Positions 12,877 through 24,085 of a DNA stretch of 64,000 bases are shown piece after piece. The notes under the pieces are model-generated. The model did no database searches and was not told the DNA's origin. It worked only from the letters and a program-made list of their open reading frames with translations. The position numbers and the translations under genes are program-made. Within the stretch, counting starts at the first letter, position 1; each line of letters begins with the position of its first letter. Origin of the DNA: Echiichthys vipera (taxonomy: Eukaryota; Chordata; Actinopteri; Perciformes; Trachinidae); NCBI GenBank assembly GCA_963691815.1, contig OY829658.1, forward strand, positions 16,540,326 to 16,604,325. Reading direction: 5' to 3'.

Positions 12877-15379
12877 GAGAGATGTACAAGAAACACCCAT
12901 CTGTATGAGTGATTGGGGAAGAGAGAAAGTGTGTTTTGTGAAGGATGATTGTATGCATGTGTTTGTTAACATGTACTGCATTTGTGTGAGCATTGCGTAT
13001 GTGCAAGTGTGTCGATGTCTGTCCGACTGTGTCAACATACATGTTTGTGTCTGCCCACGCAACAACGCCTGTGTTTGTGTAAGCAAGTGAGCGGCCTACA
13101 TTGTATAGGCTCTGCACCAGCTGTGTGGACCATGTGGAGGAGGATGTATCAAGGGGTCAGGAGCTGGCAGCTGGCAGGAGAGGGAGGGAGTCCAGCGCTG
13201 TGTCTAGGGGCCCAGACATTAGGGGCTGCTTTAAGACACTGCTCGGAGTTGTGTATGCGCGTGCGTGCGTGTGTTTTGATGGGAAAAAGAGAGAGCAAGA
13301 GGGAACACAAGTGTGTTGTGAAAGCATCCATGTCTATTAAATCAGATAAGCACATTAACACTTGCACAACAATGAAAACCCTCCCACCTCATAAGGGTTC
13401 CTCTCTGTTGATAGTTATCCCCCAGAGTCAGTGCACACACTCAACACACACAGTGTTGAGTGTGTGGCTGAGCAGTCATTAACACCTTCAGCAGGCATCT
13501 GTTTTTCCTCTGACATCACTGATGGTTTTGACCTCCGGAGTGGAGGGGTCATGCACAAGACGTGTTGCTTCCAGGACTCACCACAACATGTCTCACTGGA
13601 GATATGGCAGACTGAATGATTATATCAATTATTAGGTCAAGTATATTATATCTTGGTCTTTTATATTTGTAGTTTGGGCTGTTGTTTCTATCAGTCATCA
13701 TCAGATCAATTTACTCACCAAAGTAACAGCTGAGACCTGGGAAAACAGCAGCATTACTATAACATCTGATGTGGCAGACATTCACACAGGTTGTAAACAC
13801 GTCAATGAATAGTCAGATTATCTAACCCACTTTATTTTGAGGTACAACGGAAATGGAAATAATAATCGCTGTTCCACTGGAAAACTGTATAGGGTCTATA
13901 GTGTATATCGGTCTGTAAACAGTGATGAAACGTTCTTAAGTTAAATAATACTTATATAATAATTTCAGGTTGATAAATATATTCTGGGTTTCTACTAGAA
14001 CATGTTTACATGCTTTAATGTTTAAAAAAAACAAATCATTTTTCTCATTCTGTCTGTCTGAATGTACCTGTATTCACCCTGTGTCTGAAACGCACCGTTT
14101 TAGCGCCTGTCTCCTCCCAAAAAAGAGTCTGCTCTGGTTGGTCAGCATTTCTGGGTCTTCTGCCTCTGCACTCTCAGCGTCTCTCTCTTCCGTCATTGAG
14201 GCCAGGGATGACATCACAAAGGTACACAAATCAGGCAGTTCCTGAATACGGACTGTGTGCATTTCTCTGTGGATTGAATGTTTTGGTACTTTCAATACAA
14301 TAAAGGACCTTCAAAGTTGTTATTTTTGTCTCTTTTAAATAGATGTGGCTGATGTTGGTGTTAGTTTCAAACTTGTTTATCATTCTACTGTTTCCTGTCC
14401 CATCAAATTCATTGTTGTTGTCTTCCAAAATCTCAGCAATTAACTTAGTAAGTGCCATGTTATTTATTACCAATAACAATGACGGCAACACTACAAGAGC
14501 CCAATAAACTGGAATTATCCTTTAATAATGACTTGGAGTTGCCATATTTTCTCACAAGGGAGTTGCTCTCACAGAACATTAACAGATTACACCAATAAAA
14601 GAGGCATTTCAACTTTCCATTTTCAAATTACAAAATCTGTTTTGAGCCAATAGTGATAGCCAAAATACTCTTATAAGACAATATCATCCAAAGCAACTGT
14701 AACCCCTAAATGTCATCCAATATTCTGTATTTTTACAAACCCACAAACCAAAGGCAATTCCAATCAAACCACCTCTAATCATTACTGTCAGTCACTCCCT
14801 GAGGTGGATGTAATGTGTCTTGCTCCCTGATAAAGCTTCTGTGTGCTGGCAGGCCTAGAAATATGCTGCAACATCTGGGAAGCTACTTGGGGTCCTAACG
14901 TTTCACTCTGCTTCCAGCTAAAGCAAACAAAGGGAAACATATTGGGAAGGTATTAAGAGCAGATTTGAGACAGGCTGTATTGTTAAGCCTTCACCACTGA
15001 CATGTCTGTTTCAGACCGCCTGACCTGGCAACCGCTTCATGGACCTGGCAACCCCAGCCAAGATTTGTGAGGTACTGATTTGCAAGGTCTGAAGGTTGAA
15101 AACGTATATCTATTAGAAAGTCATTTTTCATGTACTGCATACGTGTCTTAAATGAGAAATAGAAATAATAGAGAGAAACAAATGTGAAAATTGAGGTCTG
15201 CTGAGAATTTAGTCCTAATCTTTGCATACATCATGTGAACCTCGCTCTGTCCTTCCCATCCAACCAGATACATTCAGAACAATCTCTTCCAGTCCTCCCA
15301 CAGATGCACATGTGCAAACACACACAGACCAGCAGCAGACAGACGGACACCCGCTCATTTGTTCATTTGCTAGCTGAAA

Positions 15380-15640
15380 AACTGAACAGATGACGTTTTC
15401 TCCTTTCGGCGTGGTGCCAGTCATGGTGGCAGTAGCAGTGGTTGGCGGCAGCGCGCTCATCATTCCACAAAACCCCTGCCAGATGTCCCCAAGCCTGGGA
15501 GGCAGGTGGGCCGGGGCCCCCCTCTGCCGCACCGCGACGGTGCTGGCAGCTCTTCAAACCTGCTGGGTATAACCTTTAATTCACATGCTTTTCCTGGCAC
15601 GGCAGGCCGAGGGGCTGCCATCTGCCCGGCCTGTTGTGGT
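15380..15640. promoter_or_regulatory. GC-rich island in gene-poor DNA
   Basis: A 260-bp block far richer in G and C than its flanks, with several CpG (GGCGGCAGCGCGCTCATC, CGCACCGCGACGG). Short frames on both strands have no recognisable protein. It may be a regulatory island or a decayed exon. Confidence 0.3.
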
Positions 15641-15653
15641 ATACAGAGAGAGA

Positions 15654-15723
15654 AGTGTGTGTGTAAGTGTGTGTGTGTGTGTTTGTGTGAGTAGGTACAC
15701 ACACACACACACACACACACACA
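15654..15723. repeat. facing GT and AC tracts
   Basis: GT-rich 15654-15690 is followed after about 6 bp by (AC)n 15697-15723, giving self-complementary arms of about 20 bp that could fold into a hairpin. A further short AC tract lies at 15835-15858. Confidence 0.9.
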
Positions 15724-17139
15724 AGTGGTGGGGTGGCACAGTGAATGAATGACCAAGTTGCCCAGAGGCCACCTTACAGAATATTGTTCTGGTGATCCAT
15801 CAGTTCTGTATAAGACACTATTGGCCCATGTAACACACACAAACACACACACACACACGCGAATGCCAGATGTCCATATATTCTCAAAATCATCTTTACT
15901 TAAGGCTCACTATTAAGTGAATGTGTCCTTAAGGTAACTCATGCTAACTCATATTGGCTCACCAGTATACAATACTTAAAAAGAGAAATTCAAAATGAGC
16001 CCCAATAATGACGTAGCAGATTACTGCATCATTTGAACACCTTGTGGAACGAAAAAAATGACAGGTTCCTCCATGCAGATGCTAACCAGATGCAGATGGA
16101 TTTCCGCTTGAGTCAAACACAACTTAGATTATTTCACAGTATCCCTTTCTGTGTTGCTAACTGCTGCTCCATCATGGAGGAAGGGCTGCTCAGAACAGAT
16201 GTCATTAATAATCCCCAACATAATGAAAAGCCGCTGATCCCTAAGTCATGATACAGTCAACAAACATAGCAACACTCACCCTGGAGGTGAGCAAGCAAAT
16301 AGGGCAGCTTGAGTCATAAACACTGGCAGAAAATCATATTACAATGTTGGGAATTATTGCCAGACTGAATTAACTGATAAGATCGAGGGAGAAGTGGGAA
16401 AACAAATTGAAAGTGTCTTATCGCTTGATGTGGGGTAAATCTCAAAGAATCGTTTTTGCACGGTGTTGCCATTTTTATTTTTGTACATTCGGCTTGGTGG
16501 TGCAATGTTTTTAAATGATATAAAGAGGTTTGCTTTCAGGGCTTTGATAGATGATGGGACTTTTTACAGTTCTAGCTTAGAAATTGCTTTAGAAGATGCT
16601 GTGTTAATAAAGCAAATGTTTACAACACATTAAAAACAACCAAAAAGCCTTTGACATAATTATACGTATGAGGTAACAAAGTATTCAGTCAACATACTGT
16701 ACAGTACTCCTTATCGTTGTAGGACAGCTTCATGCAGGGACTAACACTAACACTGGACAGCTCACACCAAAACAATCTAGATTCATAAATAGCATTACAG
16801 GTAAGAGGAAGAATATGTACTTTCCCTTTAAAAACTCAAATGTAATAGATAAAAAATATATAAATATTATATGTCGTTGATCTGAAATCCTACACCAAAG
16901 CCTGAACCTAAATTCTCCTACCCGTTAATAATAGAAACACTAATGCTAAAAATATTACAGCCGGAATATATTAAAATTAATTGTTGAATGATGATTCAGA
17001 CATTACTGGGCATCATCACACACTTCTAATTCAGCGCTGTGGCATATTGGCGTTTGAGTATGCAAATCCATGTCTGGGTCTGATCTTTCACAAGACAGTT
17101 TAAAGTCAATCGTGTCCCATCCCTACTTTTTTACAGCTT

Positions 17140-17465
17140 CACAGGAAATGGAAGATAAAAAAGAAGAGCGTGTCAGAGGAGCAGAGAGAGGGAGAGAAAG
17201 AGAGAGAGCGCAAAGAGAAAAAAAGAAGACAGAGAGGGAAAATAAAGTGAGTCACATCCAGGGAATTAAGAGAGAGTGTGATAAAGGCAGAGAGAAAAAG
17301 AGGGAGGCAGAGTCAGACTGAGAGAGGAGAAGAGAAGATAGATGGTGAGCAATACGCAGCACATGCGAGAGATAATGAATAGAAAGAAAACGCCAGGAAT
17401 AGAAAAAGGAGGAAGAAGTAGAGAAAATGGAGAGAGGAGCAAGAGAGAAAGAGAGGGGTGCCGCA
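17140..17465 (+). repeat. purine-rich (GA) low-complexity block
   Basis: About 320 bp in which the plus strand is overwhelmingly A and G (AGAGAG, GGGAGAG, GAAAAAGA). Open frames across it are products of this composition, not genes. Confidence 0.85.
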
Positions 17466-17875
17466 GAGAGGCAGCCACAGGCCTGCTGTGTGGTGCATGG
17501 CGGAGGCTCATCATTCAGCTAATTATGATCAGGCTTTTCCCTGCAGGCACAGCAGCGCTGGAAATGGAAAGTCTTTGTTCTCACACACCCCAATGGAAGC
17601 GATGGGGCATGGCGCCATGCAGATGAGATGTGTGTACAAACGTGTACACTCGTAGAAAGACACACACACACAAACACAAGCAAGCGTGCAGCCTCATTAA
17701 CACTACATGCGCGCACTGTGCTTACACCCACACGTACATTCTTGTGTACAGAACACACACAATCACCATTCACACCACACTTCTCTCTTAATGCATGTTG
17801 CCAGCCGTTTATAGATCCCGCCTCACACAAACACACTTCTACCTCTTGCCCTCAACCTTAATCATGCAGTGTCAC

Positions 17876-17907
<32 letters not shown>

Positions 17908-18439
17908 CAAATGAAGACGAACTGGAGGGATTGCACACACGCATGCAGACAAACACAAGAAAAAACACACCGAAACTTGTACACAAACATAAGATTCAGC
18001 TTTTCACCCAGAATGCATAGGAACATTATTAAGATACTATCAATTAAGTTTGCACTTACAAAGCCAAGTTAGCCATCTCTATTACAGAATGCAGATCTTG
18101 TTTAGAAAGACCAGTGGGGTATTCAATTAGAAAAAGTGAAGAAAGCAAGAGATTTATATCTAACAAAGACAATGACGGATCCTTTAGATGGAGCAATTAA
18201 GACAAATACACAAGCACATTATTCCTAAGAAGACTTGTTGGGTCAAATATCAAACCAAAATATCCCTAATGGCCACAACTACCTGTCAGGATCATGCTGT
18301 GAAGTTCATGGCCACTGCGTAGCACTCATTAATTGAAATTTATGGGTTTTTCAAACACTTAATTACAAAGAAAAGGACAAATAATTGCTTTATTATTAAA
18401 TAAAGCACAGGAGAAAGCCTGCCATGAAACTGGCACTGG

Positions 18440-19195
18440 ACTGAATGCATAAGTGCTCTACTTAATTCAAATATTTTATGATGGTTTGAGAATCCTAATC
18501 AAATCTCAGGGGGGGGAAGTAAGAATTTCTACGTAGAGTGCATTACGAGAGAATTCATAGTGAATTATAATGCATTCATAATACTTCATGAATACACTCA
18601 AACACACAATCACTCTCTGATGCACTATATCAGTGATTAGTATATCAGGGGTTATCTGATGGGGCTTATAATAGTTTTACGTACTTTTAATTATCTGCAT
18701 TGTTTCGAAAATTTTAAATGCTAGATTTTAAAGATTTTAGCATCTTACATAATAATAACTTGTGATACAGCATAGAGGATTTTAAATGCATTCAAATAAA
18801 TTAAACTATACATTCCACCAAGAATGAAACTATATGCATTATTATAGATGCATCAACATTCACTTCACTTATGATAATGCATGGATTATTATGGCATACT
18901 ATGAGTTTTTACTACAGCTGACTGTCGAGGTGTATATAGGAAGTCATAATGTATTTTAATAAGCTCCATAAGTCAACCTCTAATTTATATCTAGTCAACA
19001 GCATCCATAAGACACTTAAACTTATAATTAATCATACTGTAAGTCACATCTATAATATTTCATGATATAGTTCAACAGGAAGCATTGTGTTTATGAGTGT
19101 CATCCTAAATAATTAGAAATGCATTATAATTCACTTCGAAGGCCCCCATAAAGTAGAATAGACGTGGTCTTCATAGAAAGTGTTACCAAAATCAA
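18440..19195. repeat. degenerate TGCATTAT-rich repeat block
   Basis: The motif ATGCATT or its variants recurs at about 18571, 18787, 18834, 18851, 18879 and 19119, amid CATAATG and AATAATG strings. The block ends with AGAAAGTGTTACCAAAA, a known style of end in fish repeats. No coding potential. It could be a decayed tandem array or a MITE nest. Confidence 0.45.
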
Positions 19196-21750
19196 TTGAG
19201 TCCTTATCTATGGTGATTGTTGGGAACCACTTTGCTCAGTGATTGTGATATTGTGGAGCACAGAGCAGGTAATTATTATGTATCATACGTGTTGTGGGGT
19301 CACTCTCAGGTGGTTCATACACTTAATAAGAAGCTCTGTATCTCCCCTGTGCCACGATTCATGCCTCCAGAGCAGGCCAGCATATCCCTTGTCTCCCAAC
19401 AACACTGCAGAGAACACACTCACACAGAATAACTATCTATTATTTATTTCCAGACTATTACAGCTTGGGAAAAAAATGATGTAATATTTTACATTGCCAC
19501 AAATGAAGTGAATGAATGTGTATCTTGTGCCTGTTGCTGGAAAAATGAAGAGGTCGGTAAAATATTTGCAGTGATGGACTGAGCCAGCGTGGCCACTTTG
19601 CCTCCATATTGCCGATGAAGCAATGTGCATCACAAATCATCTAAAGGAAAATGGTTGGAATAATAAAGGCCAAGAGAGAAGGAAATAGCTCGAGGAGAGA
19701 TGTGATTAACTGCATTTTGAACTGTGGAGAGCAATAACTAGGTCTACTCTATTCAACGGTTCTGATAAACAGCACATCACTGAAATTAGCTTACGGGGAG
19801 AAGGCAACAGCCTTTTTCAGAGTGAAATCTCATTGTACCGCAGCTTGCAAGATATGTATGTCAATTTAGTAGAACCATATCTGCACATTGATGCTATGGC
19901 ATGATTTATGATTGGCATAATTTTTGTGGGGATACACGGTTGCAGTCAATGCCTCAGGAAGCCGAGGAAGAAAAAGATTCCTCCAACCTTATTAAAGATT
20001 TTCAACTGTTTGTCAACAAGACTGATGCTTGAACTTACCTTAAAGTTGTCGGTTGTACTACTCTATTTAATTGTCTTTTAAGTTACTATCAAATAATGAG
20101 TGAGCTAAAACAATGTTTATTGATCACATGAACCACTTCTACTTGCCTTTTTGCAGAGTATTCTAAATAAATAAATAGTCAACACACATAGTGCCCATGA
20201 ACATGACGAGATGGAGGGCTCTGAAAATTTCGGCTGTAATTACATATTACTGCCAAAGATGCCGCTCAAAAAAACATACCTCAATTCTGATGGTGTACAA
20301 CTTTAAATCAAATTTTATTTACAAGAAGGAAAGTTGCTTCATTCAAATCATTTAACGATGATTAAACATGTTGAGATGCTGATGTGTGTCCAAGCTTTAC
20401 TCTTGGCAAAGAATAACCTAAACATGTATTGTTGTGCTTTCATGCAAAGCATTGCTCCTGTCTATTATGTATTGTATTTATATATGCATTTTTTTCTTCA
20501 TGAAGTCTAGCATTGTAGCCCGCCCGGCAGACAGAGAGGATCTCTTGGCATGGCTCTGCACCACTCTCCATCTCTCCTCTCTTGTTTACAGTACAAACAC
20601 ATCTGCCTTTCACGCATAAGTGGCTCCTCAGAGTTGTGCAATGGTAAACAATATCCCCCCTGCTCCAAGACAGAGGGTTGTGTATCGCAGAATAATGTCC
20701 CCAAAGCTGAGAGGACTTGGCAAAAACACACAGGTTGTTTTAATGAGCAGCTTATTATTGGGCGAGTGCCTATTGTGTGTGTATCCAATAGGCATAACCT
20801 GTCACGCAAACGCAACCAAGACTTTTAGTGTATAGCTTCCATGATTGGGCTTTTTTTCCGCCAGTTTTGTACAACAAGCTTGTTTTATTCATAGCTTATT
20901 TTTGGTGTAAACTGTTGTTAGTGTGAACAATAAACTTTTAATTTTGATGTCATCCCCGCGCCTACAGTATAAAGTCTGATGCAGTAAATTATGCAAAAGC
21001 TTAATTTAATACAGTGTTGGAGATAAATTCATCAGTTCATCAGAAATGGACTTGAGTTGCCAACAGTATCAGTGACATGAAAGTAATGGCATGCAAATAA
21101 TCTGAATGTGTGATATATTTTGTTGGTGTCCAATGAAAAGATGAAAACCGATTATGAAAACTTAATTATGTTTAGAGGAAAACATATTTTGTTCTGGATT
21201 TCGTTTGTCTTTGACACACAACAAATAAGTTTTAATCAAAGTCCACAAAAGTTTGTGTAGTGAGGAGGTCGAGGTGGATGGATGGATCAGATAAACGCAG
21301 GACTTTCCCACTGGAGACTACTGTTTGTGTCCCGTGTGAAACCAAAAGTCAATGATGACTTATTAACGAAACATACTTAATTTAACTTACGTAACTTAAA
21401 TCCCGCAACAAATGTTGCATCTTTCAAAACCTTTTTAAACCCAATCATGTAGTTTTTTTTCCTAAACTCAACCACTGTTTAACCAAGTGTTTAAAATTAA
21501 ATATTGACGGTTTCACTACATGCGCCGGCCCCTTGAATATACATTTCCCTCAGAATGGAAGTTAGAATACAGTTTTGTTGTATAGAAAGTAATTCTCTAG
21601 GAGATAGGGTTGTTCTTAAAGGTGGACAGACAGATGGATGATGCATACATAGAAATATACATAAAGTGATAGATGTTTGAAAAAATAAATGTACACAAAC
21701 TCCATTCCATAAAACTCAGACATTTATTTTCTGAATCATTACTGATGCAA

Positions 21751-21820
21751 AGTACACACACAGCACTGCCTGTAACCTTTGTGAAAGTACACACACAGCA
21801 CTGCCTGTAACCTTTGTGAA
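21751..21820 (+). repeat. perfect 35-bp tandem duplication
   Basis: Two identical 35-bp copies, 21751-21785 and 21786-21820, starting AGTACACACACAGCACTG. No differences between copies. Confidence 0.97.
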
Positions 21821-21849
21821 ACTTGCTGCCCAGACTCTCATTAGAGATG

Positions 21850-22070
21850 AATCAATATGCCACAGAATGGGACACCACTGAGAGGAATCTTGATGGGGGG
21901 AAATTATGTGCCATTACCAGGCAAATGCCTTTTGCGTAATAATTACGTGCCGGACGTGGTTGCAAGTCATTATATAAATACGCCATTTATACAGTGCATG
22001 CATATTGATGCAGCATTTACTTCATCGCATCTCAGGTTTTTGATGAGCAGGTGGCGATGTTTTAAGGGAA
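21850..22070. promoter_or_regulatory. candidate non-coding element
   Basis: Non-repetitive, with the odd palindrome CGTAATAATTACG (21935-21947), GCAAATGCC (POU-like) and GCATGCATATTGATGCAGC. The composition resembles deeply conserved vertebrate enhancers. Unproven. Confidence 0.3.
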
Positions 22071-22389
22071 GTTATGATGTACAAATGAATGCTGATTGTC
22101 TGTAAGTTTGTTTTGTTTTCTCTCTAATTCCCTCTGTGCTGACCAAACAGCTAGAAGGCTATTACCAAATGTGTTCAAAGGATATAAAGTGCTGCAATGA
22201 TGTGAATTTACAGCAAAAATGTCAGGGTCATCAGCTACATAGTTAAACAGTTAACCAAATTAACTGATGCAGAGTGGAGATGCACAATCAAACCATTGTT
22301 GGCACGGAGAGCGTGATGGTTTGCCTTGTACTGCTGTTGAATTATCACGATAACACACGATCATGTTCAAATGTCACACAAAAATACAT

Positions 22390-22600
22390 CTTGTCGGCCT
22401 TTGTGTTCAGACCCACGGTGGGTCAGCCAATCAGCATCCTGTGAGGAGCCACCAGCAGTTGAGGGAGCAGTAGGTGACCACCCGATCAAAACAACAATGG
22501 CGGGTACTAAAGAGGTTAGCGTTTTTACCAGGACTGGAGAGTATCTCTTCATTAAAAGAAGAGCAAAGAAGGGCACTGAAGGCTCTTCTCCAAGACATCT
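22390..22600 (+). mobile_element. fragment of repeat-encoded helicase-like gene
   Basis: One frame at about 22540-22600 reads SLKEEQRRALKALLQDIF then stop, like the start of a RecQ-like helicase domain (Q motif) carried by dispersed fish repeats. An alternative start at 22499 (MAGTKEVSVFTRTGEYLFIK) belongs to another frame of the same family. The Walker A region that should follow is gone. Identification is from memory and weak. Confidence 0.35.
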
Positions 22601-22943
22601 TCTCCTGATTGGCGTAAGTTCTGCGTAACAAACGATGCAACTAGTGGGGTTAAGTCATGTTATTTCTCCTTAAGTAAAAGATGTTGCTATAACTAGTTAC
22701 AGACAATTGAGAATACAAGGTTTTGGCCAATACTGAATTAACAGCTGATAGATAGCAATCTGCTCTGAAACATTTCTTATCGGTCTCTTTAGTAAGTTTA
22801 AAAACTAGAATTCTTGATTGATCATTTACAGTTAATATCCATATTAGTTAAACTAAAGTAATTATTAACAGGCACCTCTCTCACAATAAGCTGAGGCCCC
22901 GAGCTATATCCTTCATTTAGTCCAATGCACCAGTAGCACATGC

Positions 22944-23059
<116 letters not shown>

Positions 23060-23949
23060 GAGCATTTCTTCAAAGTTTGTCATCTTTGCTTTCCAAAGGA
23101 AATGAATGAACTTCCCTTGTTTTGTCCATCAAGGTGCTCATAGTATGCAAACACTCTTTCACTCTTTTGTATGCAAAACTTTTTTATTGAAACGCATTAA
23201 AGATCCTCCCACTGTATGTATCAAGTACAATTTCATAAGCACATAAACTTCCTTAGCCTGCTGTGGCTTTAACAAGGTCATGAAACCAACACTTCTATGC
23301 ATCGAGAAACAAAACAGGGGCAAAAACATTTGCATGTGTTAACAATAACAGGTGTCAGCTTGGCCTGAATTGACCATTTATCAAACTGTCGTAGCGCAGC
23401 AGCTATACTAAGTCTGTGACCTAGTCTGTGAAGAACAACGCCTAAATCCAAAAGCATCACTTTCAAAGTGATGACATGTCTTTAATTTCCCAGCATGCCA
23501 GTGAGAAAGTGGGTTTGAGGTTTTTATGTCCAGATGAAATCCAAACACTGTCTCTACTCCTGCCTGCTTTTTTAAACTCCCTCTCACTCACTCCTTTCTC
23601 TACTAAGTGCCACAATGCGTGACAGTACTGACCAGTAGAAAACAGTGGACAGCCAAACTGTAAGGAAATTCCCTAACAACCTAACTAACCAGATAGTCAG
23701 TTGAGTAGTTGACCTCAGAGCCAATCAACCCGTCAGCCAACCTATGCAGCCGAGTGCCTCCTTCAAGCTGCCAGCTCCCTGTTTCCTCCCAGTAGCTCCA
23801 ATGTGGGATTGTTTACTGCTCTTTTTATAGTCCAGTGAATAAGCCCTTATTTTCTCCCAATCTACCCCTGCTGAGAGAGCCAGCCCAGACAGTGGGAAGT
23901 GGCCCTGGGAAGCCGTAATTATATTTGGCAATGTGTGCAGAGCTGTTGT

Positions 23950-24085
23950 TGCACACACAAACGCACGCATGCACGCACACACGCATGCACGCACGCACGC
24001 ACACACACACACCCACACGCACACACACACACACAGAGACAGAGAGAGAAAGAGATAGAGAGAAAGAGAGGGAGAGAGAGAGAGC
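23950..24085 (+). repeat. alternating (CA/CG)n joined to (GA)n
   Basis: ACGCACGCATGCACGC-type alternating purine-pyrimidine DNA for about 80 bp switches into AGAGAGAAAGAGAT-type purine DNA for about 55 bp. Confidence 0.9.

Larger units (their letters stand above)
12877..22389. other. gene-poor DNA
   Basis: Holds CA/GT-rich stretches (13-18 kb), the GC-rich island, the GA block, the TGCATTAT block and the 35-bp duplication. 17490-17640 (ATTCAGCTAATTATGATCAG) and 20200-20290 (GGCTGTAATTACATATTACT) look enhancer-like. No gene seen. Confidence 0.55.

Noticed and set aside
17070..17321. 83-codon Arg/Glu-rich frame
   Set aside because: A product of GA-rich low-complexity DNA.
21751..21820. CRISPR-like repeat
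   Set aside because: Two adjacent copies without spacers in a vertebrate genome; a simple tandem duplication.
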